52,740 bases of DNA, from the NCBI GenBank assembly GCA_905478325.1, contig CAJQIB010000031.1, forward strand, positions 1-52,740. The letters are read 5' to 3'. Source of the stretch: an uncultured Flavobacteriales bacterium (GTDB lineage: Bacteria > Bacteroidota > Bacteroidia > Flavobacteriales_D > Sanyastnellaceae). Position numbers and translations under genes: made by a program. This document shows positions 8,908 through 17,933 of this stretch, one piece after another; the stretch's first letter is position 1; each line of letters begins with the position of its first letter. The notes beneath the pieces were generated by a model, which was not told the origin of the DNA, ran no database searches, and saw only the letters and a list, made by a program, of their open reading frames with translations.

Positions 8908-10827
8908 ATGCAAAAAATTGAAATTGCGGCATTTTTTGTCGCTCGTTTGTGCGCACCTGCAATTCTTCTACTTTGCGGAAACACCCTGTTTGCTCAAAGT
9001 TGGACATCTGTTGAGCCCTTACCGGACAACTTTCGCAGTGACCACAGCTACGGTTTTTCCATCGATGGCATAGGGTACTTGGTAGCCGGTCAAACGAATA
9101 ATGGGTACAGCGATGCCTTTTACAGCTATGATGCCACGGCTGACGCGTGGACAGCTTTGGAAGATTTCCCTGGCGACGCTCGTGGGTATGCCATTGGCGA
9201 TGACTGGGATGGTAAAGCGTGGTTCGGTTTTGGACAAGGTACCAATGGTATTCTCAATGATTTATGGGTATTTGATCCGGCGACTGGAAGTTGGGAAGAG
9301 AAAGCATCATGTCCGTGTGACGCCCGCATGCACCCTGCTTTTGTTGCCATTGATGATCACATCTATGTTGGGCTTGGGAATTCAGCTTCGGGAGACTTGA
9401 ATGACTGGTGGGAATATGACATGGAGTCCGACACATGGTCGGAAAAACCAGCATTCCCTGACACGCAACGCCACCATCCGTATCAATTTGGAATCGATGG
9501 GCAGGTGTACGTTGGCTTCGGTCATCACAACACCGAAATCTTCAATGAATGGTACCGGTATGACCCTGCAGGTGAGAGTTGGATGGAAATGACCACGTTG
9601 CCAGACCAAGGTCGCGTCGCTGGCGCCCAATTTGCTCATAATGGAATGGGCTACGCCTTGAGCGGAGACGGAGAAGGCCACACCTCCATGCCTACCGGTG
9701 AGTTTTGGCAATTCGACCCCTTGAACGATTCGTGGATGCAATGGCCTTCTCATCCGGGCATGTCCCGTTGGGCTCCTTCTTCTTTTGTCATCAACAATGA
9801 AGTCTACCTCATCAATGGTATGAGCATGGATCCGGGAACATTTGATTACATGGATACCAATTGGAAATTGGCTATGACACCGGCAATCAGCCATGATGCC
9901 GGCATCTCTGAGTACTTGGGCGAAACGGTCATTTGCGATGCAGAGCCACTGAACGTCGCCGCATCTTTGACCAACTGGGGTAGCGACGAACTCACCAGTG
10001 TCCAACTGGAATTGGTCGTCGATGGTTCAGTCGTTTTGGAACAAACATGGGAAGGGAGTTTGGCATCATACCAATCGGCAATCGTTGAAATGGGCACCTA
10101 TTCTTTTGAAGCTGCAACCACAGTAAACGTTCAAATTGCAACCCCGGATTTGAACCCGCTCAATGATGCCATTTCCGCATCCATTACGTCATCACCTGAA
10201 GGTACAACCCAATGGCTCATCACGTTGAACACAGACAACTGGGGCGATGAAACCAGCTGGGAGATTCGCGATGAAGGAGGTTCTCTGGTTCAACAATCCG
10301 GACCCAATGCCTACGACAATCAAACGGAATATGAAATTGGGGTGACCCTTCCAAATACGGGGTGCTTCACATTTACATTGATGGATGATTATGGGGACGG
10401 GATGAACGGGTCTCAATTCAACGGGGTGGACGGGTCCTGTAGCATTCAAGCTTTGGATGGAGCGGAGGAACCGATCGCTGTAATCTTTGATTATGATGGC
10501 TCTTTCCCTTTCTTTGAGCTCGACCATCAGGTCAATGTCAATGCCACTGTGGGCTTGAACAGCGTTGAGTGGGACGAACAAGCCATCGCATTTCCCAATC
10601 CATTCTCGGATGTTCTTTTCATAGGAAACATTGCTTTTGACGGAAACGAGACCACATCCATTCAGGTATACAACGCTTTGGGAGAGCTCGTCGATCAGCA
10701 AAACATCCAATTGAACAATTCTAACTCGTTTGGTCCTTTGGAAACCGCGTCATGGAAGCCAGGGATTTATTCTATTCGGATTGAACAAGGCACTCAAACC
10801 CGCGCATTTCGCGCTGTTAAAAACTAA
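8908..10827 (+). CDS. Kelch-repeat surface protein with T9SS type A sorting domain
   Basis: A 639-residue protein with a signal peptide (residues 1-30, cleaved near LFAQ). About residues 30-330 hold roughly six Kelch-type blades with recurring patterns such as FYSYDATADAWTAL, LWVFDPATGSWEEK, WWEYDMESDTWSEK and WYRYDPAGESWMEM, which predicts a beta-propeller. Residues about 330-410 resemble a CARDB/Ig-like module (HDAGISEYLG). About 425-530 hold a beta-rich module ending in DDYGDGMNGSQFNGVDGSC, which recurs in T9SS proteins. The tail (FPNPFSDVLFIGN ... GIYSIRIEQGTQTRAFRAVKN) is a type A sorting domain. Function unknown; Kelch propellers bind proteins or sugars. The ATG is preceded within 12 bp by TAGATTCG, a possible -7 box. 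Confidence 0.9.
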   Translation: MQKIEIAAFFVARLCAPAILLLCGNTLFAQSWTSVEPLPDNFRSDHSYGFSIDGIGYLVAGQTNNGYSDAFYSYDATADAWTALEDFPGDARGYAIGDDWDGKAWFGFGQGTNGILNDLWVFDPATGSWEEKASCPCDARMHPAFVAIDDHIYVGLGNSASGDLNDWWEYDMESDTWSEKPAFPDTQRHHPYQFGIDGQVYVGFGHHNTEIFNEWYRYDPAGESWMEMTTLPDQGRVAGAQFAHNGMGYALSGDGEGHTSMPTGEFWQFDPLNDSWMQWPSHPGMSRWAPSSFVINNEVYLINGMSMDPGTFDYMDTNWKLAMTPAISHDAGISEYLGETVICDAEPLNVAASLTNWGSDELTSVQLELVVDGSVVLEQTWEGSLASYQSAIVEMGTYSFEAATTVNVQIATPDLNPLNDAISASITSSPEGTTQWLITLNTDNWGDETSWEIRDEGGSLVQQSGPNAYDNQTEYEIGVTLPNTGCFTFTLMDDYGDGMNGSQFNGVDGSCSIQALDGAEEPIAVIFDYDGSFPFFELDHQVNVNATVGLNSVEWDEQAIAFPNPFSDVLFIGNIAFDGNETTSIQVYNALGELVDQQNIQLNNSNSFGPLETASWKPGIYSIRIEQGTQTRAFRAVKN

Positions 10828-10960
10828 GAAATACAGCCTTTTGCGACGGACTCAGCCGTTGCGATCTCTAAAACCAGAGGCCTGAAAAAACGGCTTTTAC
10901 AATCGTACGTGAACATTTTCACACTGTTCGCAGTTTTGTATTTCATTGAACCCCAAGAAA

Positions 10961-12058
10961 ATGAAACGTATTCTTCTCATTGGATTGCTTTTGCAATCCG
11001 TTTTCATTCTGCATGCTCAATATGGAGATTTTGGCATGCCAGAACAACCCAATGACATGGATGCCGTGGATGACCTCATCTTTTATGGAGATCTGAATGA
11101 TTTGTCAGGCGGCTACAACGTTGGAGATACCGTCTTCAACTTTACCGTATACGATTTCAATGGCAATTCGATAGAATTGTATGAAGAACTCGCCGGTGAG
11201 AAACCAGTAGTCATCATCAATGGATCCGTTTCTTGTTTGCGTTTCCGGAATGCCTTCAACTCTCTTGAAAGCCACCAATCCTACTTTGTCGTCAGTGAAT
11301 TCATTGAAAATACGCAGGATATGTTCAATTACATCTTCGTGTATGGCATAGAAGCCCACCCGACAGATGGCAATTGTCCGAGCAATTGCCCTCCAACGAC
11401 TTCGACCGATACAACCGTTGTCCAATCGGCCGATTACGCCTATCGTCGTTGGTCTCTGGATTCTTGGAATAGCGCTCCTGAATTCAATTTTCCGTACAAC
11501 TTGTATGCTGACAACCCAGACAATGCGGTCTACAACAATTTCTTTCAACGTCCCTTCGGATTCTTAGGCATTCAATGCGACGGAACGGTGGCCTTTAGAG
11601 GGGATTGGGTCTTCAATTTTTTACTGGAAGGCAACAATCAAGAACAACTGTTAGCATGGCAGAATTCCTTTGAAACATGCAGCATTGATTGGCCTGGAGA
11701 AGCAGACGGAAATGACGACGACGACGGAAATGACGACGACGGGAATGACGACGACGATTTGTTCGATCTCCCTTCACATGCATTTGAAGGTATGGAATCT
11801 GGAGGAGCGAATGCAACTGCGAACTATTCCAACCAGGAGATTCGAGTTTATCCCAATCCAGCGAACGCAAACCTGACCATTGCATCGTCAGGACCGATTG
11901 AAGCGGTGGAGTGGTTCAACCTCAGCGGACAACGGTTGGATATTTCCGCATCCAATACCAGCACAGATACGTGGCAATTCGAAGTCGTTGGCTTGGAGCC
12001 CGGGATTTACCTCGTTAAGATTGACGGTGCGATCCACCGGGTTGCCGTCAGTCGATAG
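10961..12058 (+). CDS. Secreted iodothyronine deiodinase-like thioredoxin-fold protein with T9SS type A sorting domain
   Basis: A 365-residue protein from the ATG at 10961; the in-frame TTG at 10946 would precede the signal peptide. A signal peptide covers residues 1-20. Residues about 52-240 form a redoxin-like domain with two landmarks of the iodothyronine deiodinase family. The first is GSVSCLRF (Cys92), which lines up with the GS-x-T-U-PPF active site where vertebrate enzymes carry selenocysteine. The second is FVYGIEAHPTDG (about 126-137), matching the family's YIEEAHxSDG. An 18-residue Asp/Gly/Asn linker (249-266) leads to a type A sorting domain (RVYPNPANANL). Bacterial relatives are known, but their substrates are not; a general secreted redox or dehalogenation role is inference. 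A perfect terminator palindrome follows. Confidence 0.82.
   Translation: MKRILLIGLLLQSVFILHAQYGDFGMPEQPNDMDAVDDLIFYGDLNDLSGGYNVGDTVFNFTVYDFNGNSIELYEELAGEKPVVIINGSVSCLRFRNAFNSLESHQSYFVVSEFIENTQDMFNYIFVYGIEAHPTDGNCPSNCPPTTSTDTTVVQSADYAYRRWSLDSWNSAPEFNFPYNLYADNPDNAVYNNFFQRPFGFLGIQCDGTVAFRGDWVFNFLLEGNNQEQLLAWQNSFETCSIDWPGEADGNDDDDGNDDDGNDDDDLFDLPSHAFEGMESGGANATANYSNQEIRVYPNPANANLTIASSGPIEAVEWFNLSGQRLDISASNTSTDTWQFEVVGLEPGIYLVKIDGAIHRVAVSR
11705..11758 (+). repeat. Microsatellite-like repeat encoding an acidic linker
   Basis: Near-perfect repeats of an Asp-Gly-Asn-Asp-Asp-Asp coding unit (gac gga aat gac gac gac, with one ggg variant) encode an 18-residue acidic spacer between the redoxin-like domain and the sorting domain. 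Such tracts can change length by replication slippage and may bind calcium. Confidence 0.85.
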
Positions 12059-12162
12059 ACTCGAAAGTACAGAAGACTGAAAGTGCTAGAACCATCTTCG
12101 CTTGAATTGTCTCGGTCTGTTAGATGACTCGAGACACAACATGACAAGTTCTTAGCCCTAAA

Positions 12163-12188
12163 AAAGGGGAGGCATATGCCTCCCCTTT
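12163..12188 (+). terminator. Rho-independent terminator after the deiodinase-like gene
   Basis: A perfect 26-bp palindrome (AAAGGGGAGGCAT and its complement) lies 104 bp after the stop and is flanked by A and T runs. It would form an 11-bp GC-rich stem and, being symmetrical, could act in either direction. Confidence 0.8.
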
Positions 12189-12288
12189 CTTATTTCAGAT
12201 AGAAAAATTAGGTCCGGAATAAATGGATAAATTACTTTGTTCTCATCTACTTTTACTGCACTTTACATTTCAATAGCTCCCAGCATTG

Positions 12289-15200
12289 ATGAAGACGATT
12301 ATTCTAATCCTCGCGATGATAGCAGCTGGTCACATGGCATGCCAAGTGACCATAAACGAATTCGTTGCATCCAATTCATTGGGAATTGAAGACTCCGAAT
12401 TTTCTGACAATTCCGATTGGATGGAATTGTACAATGCGGGCGTCAACGAAGTCAACTTGAGTGGCTGGCACTTTACAGACAACTTGAACGACCCCACCAA
12501 ATGGACCTTCCCTGCGGAGTCGACCATTGCCCCCGGTGGATTTCTAGTGGTTTGGTGTGATGGCGAAGACACTGGACTTCATACGTCCTTCAAATTGAGC
12601 CGAACGGGAGAGGAACTCGGACTTTACACCCCCGATCTGATTCTTCAGGACAGCCATGTTTTCGGGGAGCAAAACACTGACATCAGTAGAGGCCGGAGTC
12701 AAGATGGCATGGCATCTTGGGCCTACTTCGACGTGCCCACCCCTGGAACCTCTAACAATGTGTCGACAGCTTATGAAGGGATTGTCCATTACCTGCCTCA
12801 CTTCTCAAGTATTGGTGGCTTTTTTGAATCGGCATTCGAGTTGGAGTTAACAGCACTGTCTGGGACCATTCGATACTCAACCGATGGACGTGAGCCAACG
12901 GTGAATTCACCTCTATTTGAAGATGCACTTGCCATCAACAGCACTGCTTTCATCCGCGCCCGTGTATTCATCGACAACCACATCCCCGGTCCGACGGTCA
13001 CGCATAGCTTTTTCTTTGAGCCGACATTTTCAGAGCGACCACTCCCTGTTTTCTCTTTGGTGACAGACCCTGACCATTTCTGGGATGCTGACACAGGGAT
13101 CTATGTGCAAGATTTTAAACCAGAGTGGGAATGGCCTTTGAATGTTGAGTTTTTTGAAAATGACGGAAACAACGAAGCCGCATTCAATGAACGAGCTGGG
13201 GTCAAAATCAATGGACAAAACAGCTGGGTACTTCCTCAAAAGATGTTGGGCATCTATTTCAGAGGAGGCTACGGCTCTGGTTCGTTGGATTATCCCTTGT
13301 TTCATGACCGCGACCGTACCCAATTTGATGACTTCGTACTGCGAGCAAGTGGAAGCGACTGGGCCTATACCCTGATGCGGGATGGGATTGGGCAATCTCT
13401 TCCCCAAGACAACGCCCCCGTGGGATTGCAAGGTTTTCGACCAAGCATCGTATTCATCAACGGAGAGTACATGGGCATCCACAACATCCGGTCACGCGTT
13501 GACGAAGGCTTTATTGAAGAGAATTACAATCTCAGCTCAGGCTCCTATGACTTGATTACGGACGATGGTCAAATTGAGGAAGGCGATGGGGCTGCGTATG
13601 CCCTGATGGATGAGTTAATGAATGAAGACCTTTCCGTGCAAAGCAATTTCGATGCGGCTGCCGCTGTAATGGATTTCCAGGGGTTTGCCGATTATTGGGC
13701 CACTGAAATCTGGTCTAGTAATAGCAGTTGGGGTCACAATGTCGTCCTTTCAAAGCCTACTGATACAGGACGCTGGCGTTTCATTTTCACAGACCTAGAC
13801 CGAGGGTTTTCTGGCTCCACCAATGACGATATCGGAGAGTTTACCGCAGTGCAGAATGACAGCTATGACTACGCCCGCAATTGGATCCGGCACGCTCTGG
13901 AAAACACGGACTACGCCGCATTTTTCGCTCAACGGTTTACAGACCACTTACACACCTCTTTTCATCCTCAACGTGTAAACGGTGTTATCGAAGCTTTCGC
14001 AGACCGCATCGAAACGGAGATTCCGTTTCATGTGGGACGCTGGGAAGGAACCACCTCATCCTATGGAGATGGTATTGAAAGTGTGGGGTTTTGGGAAGAA
14101 GAGGTCGAGAAACTTCGAACATTTGCAAATCAGCGCTCACCGCATATGCTTGAAAACCTGGCGGACGAATTCAACCTCGAGCCGAGCGTTAATTTGCGCA
14201 CCCACAACCTGCCCTCAGGTTCGGGGACCATTCGGCTAAACACCTTTGAAATACCCGGTAGTCCATGGGATGGAGATTATTTTCCGGACATGCCATTCGA
14301 GTTAACCGCCCAACCGCTTCCAGGTCAGCAATTCATCGGGTGGTCACAGATGGAATCATCGCAGTTCATCCTTCCGGGGTCCACTTGGCGTTTTTTGGAT
14401 AATGGCAATCCGCCACCAACTGATTGGACAACTTCGGCATTCGATGAGGCCGATTGGCAGACTGGAGAGGCCGAATTGGGCTATGGAGATGGGGATGAGG
14501 CGACAACTGTGTCCTATGGTGGCAGTGCGAATGATAAACACATTGCAACGTATTTCCGGCATAGTTTCAATGTTGACAGCGATGAGACACAAACGCTACC
14601 TGGACTCTTGCAAATAAGAAGAGACGACGGCGCCGTGGTCTACCTCAACGGGGAGGAGCTATTTCGAAGCAATATGCCAACAGGGCCAATTGATTTTGAA
14701 ACTACGGCAAGCGATGTCGTTGGAGGTGCCGCCGAATCCAATTGGAATGACGTTTCCTTGGAGATTGAGCTGAATCCTGGGGTCAACACGATTGCGGTTG
14801 AGATCCATCAATCTTCCAGTACCAGTTCCGACATCAGTTTTGATTTAACGCTTTCCGTTTTGACTGCTTCCGATGAAGTCTTCTCTTCCGAAAACCCCTT
14901 GTCGGTGAATCTCTCTCAAAGTGCAGGATATGCTGCACGGTACGCCCCCAATGGAGCATGCACCCTGCCTATGGAGATCTTCGAAGACTTGACGTTGGAG
15001 CTCGCATGCTCTCCATATTTAGCCATCGGCACTTCTCACGTTTTACCGAATGTCACCTTGACCATTGAGCCGGGTGTCGAAGTCTTGTTTCCTTCGGATG
15101 CCAGCTTGATCATTGAAGGGAATCTGCATGCAGAAGGGACCGCCATCGAGCCCATTCGATTTGGGTTGAATCCGGACGATGAGAGCCCTTGGGGACATCT

Positions 15201-16752
15201 GAAGTTCCACGAAAGCACCGGACCAAATCTGATTCGACATGCCATTGTAGAAGCCGCCTCCGATGGGGACCATCCCGTTCACGATCGGGCAGCCATTGCC
15301 GTTTGGTTCAGCGATTTAACCCTGGACCACGTGGAATTGACCAACAACTACAGCAATCCAGTCTACTCAGATTACGGCAACATGGTTCTGACGAATAGTA
15401 CCTTGCATTCAGACGTTACTGGCGACTTGATCAATGTGCGCCACGGTTCTGGCTTCATCGATTCGTGCACATTCATTGGCAATGACGCTCCTGATACGGA
15501 TGCCATTGATTACGACCAGGTGGAAGGCGGATCAATTCTTCATTGCACCATTCACTCTTTTCATGGCGAGAACAGTGATGGCATCGACCTTGGCGAAGAA
15601 AGTGAATCCATCCTCATTGAAGGCGGGTTGATTCACCACTGTACAGACAAAGGCATTTCCATTGGACAAGCTTCAAATGCCACCATCCGCAATATGACCA
15701 TTGCGCACTGCGCACTGGGTGTCGCGCTGAAAGACCAAGGCGCGGCCGACCTAGATCACATCACGTTTTACGGGAATCAAACGGCCGTGAGCGCCTATGA
15801 GAAAAACGCGGGACGCGGCGGTGGATGGGGCACAGTGCAAAACACACTGCTTTCAAACTCCAGTGATGCTCCGTTGACAAGTGACTCCCTCTCTTCTTTG
15901 CTCGTGATGAATTCAACCTGTGATACGGATAGCCTGGAGGACCCTGAAGTCAATTGGGTCAACCCCCTGTTCGCCGATCCCGATGGGTTTGATTTTACAT
16001 TGCTAGAAAGCTCTCCCGCATTGGGTGCCGCGAATGACGGCTTGGACTTGGGCACTCTCAACCATTGGCCGAGCAGCCTAAGAAATATAAAGATTATAGA
16101 GATTGGCTATGCTGGTATTGAAAACCCGAACAAAGAGTGGATTCGCCTTTTCAATCCAAGTGCTGAATCGGTGGATATGACTGGGTATACGCTGAGTGAC
16201 GCGATTCAATGGACACTGACCGAGACCTTTGTTCTTGAACCCGGTGCTTCATTGTGGGTGGTTCGCGACGGAAGTTTCTTCGAAGACTCACAAGATGCGG
16301 TCTTCCAATGGCAAACAGGCCAACTGGCAAACGAAGGGGAACGCATTGTGTTATCCAACGCAGACGGGATGGTCATGGACTTTGTGCGCTATGCTCCGGA
16401 AGCTCCATGGCCCGTTCCACAGGCTGGTGCAGAGGCCTTGCACCTCGTATCCACACTTCTTGACAACCACTTCGCTTCAAGTTGGACTTTGGGAACGTTG
16501 CAAAACGACAATGAGGTCTCTTCCACTGCGGATTTCCGAGTCTATCCCAACCCAGCCAACGATTGGATCAACGTGACTGCAGACAGGCCCATTCTCTCCT
16601 GCACGCTTTTCAATCTGACCGGGCAAGGCCTAACCATTCCTTGGCAAGGACGTGGCATGACACGCGCAAAATTGGATGTATCCGCTGTGCCTCCCGGTCT
16701 CTATATCGTGCGAGTCAACGAAACTTCGTTGCCTTTCATGGTGCACCATTGA
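12289..16752 (+). CDS. Giant lamin-tail / CotH-kinase / beta-helix surface protein with T9SS type A sorting domain
   Basis: A 1487-residue protein from the ATG at 12289, with a short signal peptide ending near residue 18. Domains by eye: lamin-tail domain (about 20-155; ITINEFVASNS-like start, LYNAGVNEVNLSGWHFTDN); a chitobiase C-terminal-like Ig module (about 165-250; IRYSTDGREPT); a CotH-kinase domain (about 255-640) with IRSRVDEGFIEENYNL near 400 and RFIFTDLDRGFSG near 500, the CotH catalytic-type Asp motif; a beta-sandwich with DDGAVVYLNGEELFRSNMP (about 700-880); a right-handed beta-helix (about 905-1220); a second lamin-tail domain (about 1268-1385); and a type A sorting domain. CotH proteins are atypical kinases that phosphorylate secreted proteins in spore coats. 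Lamin-tail domains occur in bacterial surface proteins and may bind polysaccharide or DNA. Substrate unknown. Confidence 0.9.
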   Translation: MKTIILILAMIAAGHMACQVTINEFVASNSLGIEDSEFSDNSDWMELYNAGVNEVNLSGWHFTDNLNDPTKWTFPAESTIAPGGFLVVWCDGEDTGLHTSFKLSRTGEELGLYTPDLILQDSHVFGEQNTDISRGRSQDGMASWAYFDVPTPGTSNNVSTAYEGIVHYLPHFSSIGGFFESAFELELTALSGTIRYSTDGREPTVNSPLFEDALAINSTAFIRARVFIDNHIPGPTVTHSFFFEPTFSERPLPVFSLVTDPDHFWDADTGIYVQDFKPEWEWPLNVEFFENDGNNEAAFNERAGVKINGQNSWVLPQKMLGIYFRGGYGSGSLDYPLFHDRDRTQFDDFVLRASGSDWAYTLMRDGIGQSLPQDNAPVGLQGFRPSIVFINGEYMGIHNIRSRVDEGFIEENYNLSSGSYDLITDDGQIEEGDGAAYALMDELMNEDLSVQSNFDAAAAVMDFQGFADYWATEIWSSNSSWGHNVVLSKPTDTGRWRFIFTDLDRGFSGSTNDDIGEFTAVQNDSYDYARNWIRHALENTDYAAFFAQRFTDHLHTSFHPQRVNGVIEAFADRIETEIPFHVGRWEGTTSSYGDGIESVGFWEEEVEKLRTFANQRSPHMLENLADEFNLEPSVNLRTHNLPSGSGTIRLNTFEIPGSPWDGDYFPDMPFELTAQPLPGQQFIGWSQMESSQFILPGSTWRFLDNGNPPPTDWTTSAFDEADWQTGEAELGYGDGDEATTVSYGGSANDKHIATYFRHSFNVDSDETQTLPGLLQIRRDDGAVVYLNGEELFRSNMPTGPIDFETTASDVVGGAAESNWNDVSLEIELNPGVNTIAVEIHQSSSTSSDISFDLTLSVLTASDEVFSSENPLSVNLSQSAGYAARYAPNGACTLPMEIFEDLTLELACSPYLAIGTSHVLPNVTLTIEPGVEVLFPSDASLIIEGNLHAEGTAIEPIRFGLNPDDESPWGHLKFHESTGPNLIRHAIVEAASDGDHPVHDRAAIAVWFSDLTLDHVELTNNYSNPVYSDYGNMVLTNSTLHSDVTGDLINVRHGSGFIDSCTFIGNDAPDTDAIDYDQVEGGSILHCTIHSFHGENSDGIDLGEESESILIEGGLIHHCTDKGISIGQASNATIRNMTIAHCALGVALKDQGAADLDHITFYGNQTAVSAYEKNAGRGGGWGTVQNTLLSNSSDAPLTSDSLSSLLVMNSTCDTDSLEDPEVNWVNPLFADPDGFDFTLLESSPALGAANDGLDLGTLNHWPSSLRNIKIIEIGYAGIENPNKEWIRLFNPSAESVDMTGYTLSDAIQWTLTETFVLEPGASLWVVRDGSFFEDSQDAVFQWQTGQLANEGERIVLSNADGMVMDFVRYAPEAPWPVPQAGAEALHLVSTLLDNHFASSWTLGTLQNDNEVSSTADFRVYPNPANDWINVTADRPILSCTLFNLTGQGLTIPWQGRGMTRAKLDVSAVPPGLYIVRVNETSLPFMVHH

Positions 16753-16875
16753 GCATAAGGTGCCTCAAAAACAAAGAGATTTCATTGATTATGGACTCGC
16801 TTTGGATCACTTGGAAACGTGCCTCCAAGAACTATCTTTCGACCTCTTAAAACGCGTCCTAAAACGACTGATTGC

Positions 16876-17628
16876 ATGGCATTGATTGAAGAGTTGGAAC
16901 GATCTGGAAATTGGCTTTTTAAAGGCCGTTCATATTTCCCATTGGCATTGTATGGACTTATCGCTGTCGTCATTGGCATGGAATGGGACCCTCATTTTCG
17001 AGAATTTGATGTCACAAGCGCCAGCATTTGTTTGGGTGTTTCCATGTTCGGTTTGCTCATCCGTTCACTGACGATCGGCTTCACACCCCGTGGAACATCA
17101 GGTCGCAATACCAAGGACGGTCAGATCGCCGAAGTTTTGAACTCGAAAGGCATGTACAGCTTGGTACGGCACCCACTGTATCTCGGTAACTTTTTCATGT
17201 GGCTCGGGATCATGATCTATGTGGGAAACGTCTGGTTCACCATCGTCTGCTGTCTGCTCTACTGGCTTTACTACGAGCGCATCATGTTTGCGGAAGAAGC
17301 CTTTCTGCGTAAGCGATTTGGCGATGCTTATTTGGCATGGTCTGAGTACACTCCCGCATTTTGGCCACGCAATTTGAAATGGAAAGGTCCCGATGTCTCC
17401 TTCTCCTTGCGCAATGTGTTGAAACGCGAATACAATGGTTTCTTCGCGGTATTCGTGAGCCTCGCACTAGTTTCCGTAGGAAAGAACTTTGTCCACCACG
17501 ATGCAACGACAGTCGATAGCCTACTCGATCCCTTTTGGATGTGGAGCACCGCTGGAGCATTCGTGGTTTTTATCGTGCTGCGCAGTCTGAAGCGCTACTC
17601 ACGCGTCCTTCACGTCGAAGGGCGGTAA
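16876..17628 (+). CDS. Isoprenylcysteine/phospholipid methyltransferase-family membrane protein (lipid A phosphate methyltransferase-like)
   Basis: About 250 residues from the ATG at 16876; an in-frame GTG at 16819 would add 19 polar residues. There are five or so membrane segments. The core LVRHPLYLGNFFMWLG (about 96-111) followed by YYERIMFAEEAFLRKRFGDAY is the ICMT/PEMT methyltransferase signature: RHPxY plus a paired Glu that binds S-adenosylmethionine and substrate at the inner membrane. The length, the FGDAYxxWxxxTPAFWP ending of the core and a C-terminal membrane pair resemble LmtA-type lipid A 1-phosphate O-methyltransferases. The exact acceptor is inferred. A long inverted repeat overlaps the stop codon and faces the convergent CDGSH gene. 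Confidence 0.8.
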   Translation: MALIEELERSGNWLFKGRSYFPLALYGLIAVVIGMEWDPHFREFDVTSASICLGVSMFGLLIRSLTIGFTPRGTSGRNTKDGQIAEVLNSKGMYSLVRHPLYLGNFFMWLGIMIYVGNVWFTIVCCLLYWLYYERIMFAEEAFLRKRFGDAYLAWSEYTPAFWPRNLKWKGPDVSFSLRNVLKREYNGFFAVFVSLALVSVGKNFVHHDATTVDSLLDPFWMWSTAGAFVVFIVLRSLKRYSRVLHVEGR

Positions 17629-17656
17629 GACTAAATAAATTAGCCTACCGCCCTTC
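17617..17656. terminator. Terminator-like hairpin between convergent genes
   Basis: GAAGGGCGGTA (17617-17627) pairs perfectly with TACCGCCCTTC (17646-17656). An inner CTAA/TTAG pairing extends the stem. It overlaps the methyltransferase stop codon and lies 33 bp from the CDGSH stop, so it probably ends both transcripts, although no strong T-run follows. Confidence 0.6.
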
Positions 17657-17688
17657 CGTGTCGTTATCCGTTTAGCAATGCTAAGCCA

Positions 17689-17928
17689 TCACATCGCCCG
17701 ATGTGATCCATCGCAAAATGGAGGATTCTTTGTCAATTTACAGGTGCACATGGCAGCCTGCTTGGATTCTTCTGCTTTGAAGACCTTGGGCTGAAACGAA
17801 GTGCCGGAGTGCGCTCCATTGCACCACGGTTGGTTTTCAGACAGTCCGCAAGAACACCAAGCATAGGTCTTCCCTTCTTCTAACGGCTCCATTTGCGGAG
17901 CACTTCCGGCTGACTTTGGCTGATCCAT
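17689..17928 (-). CDS. Dual CDGSH iron-sulfur domain protein
   Basis: A 79-residue protein with two CDGSH-type motifs: CSCGLSENQPWCNGAH (about 25-40, with Asn in place of the usual Asp) and CTCKLTKNPPFCDGSH (about 61-76). Each should bind a redox-active [2Fe-2S] cluster through three Cys and one His, as in mitoNEET-like proteins. There is no signal peptide, so it is cytoplasmic. The start lies 5 bp after the YceI stop, so it is translated from the Crp-YceI-CDGSH operon. The context suggests a role in redox or iron-sulfur stress. Confidence 0.92.
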   Translation of the reverse strand: MDQPKSAGSAPQMEPLEEGKTYAWCSCGLSENQPWCNGAHSGTSFQPKVFKAEESKQAAMCTCKLTKNPPFCDGSHRAM

Positions 17929-17933
17929 GATCT

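Noticed and set aside
9382-10005. 207-codon minus-strand frame
   Set aside because: Antisense shadow of the Kelch gene, no recognisable motif.
11705-11758. Possible CRISPR-like or regulatory repeat array
   Set aside because: The units are contiguous codon repeats in frame with no spacers; they encode an acidic linker.
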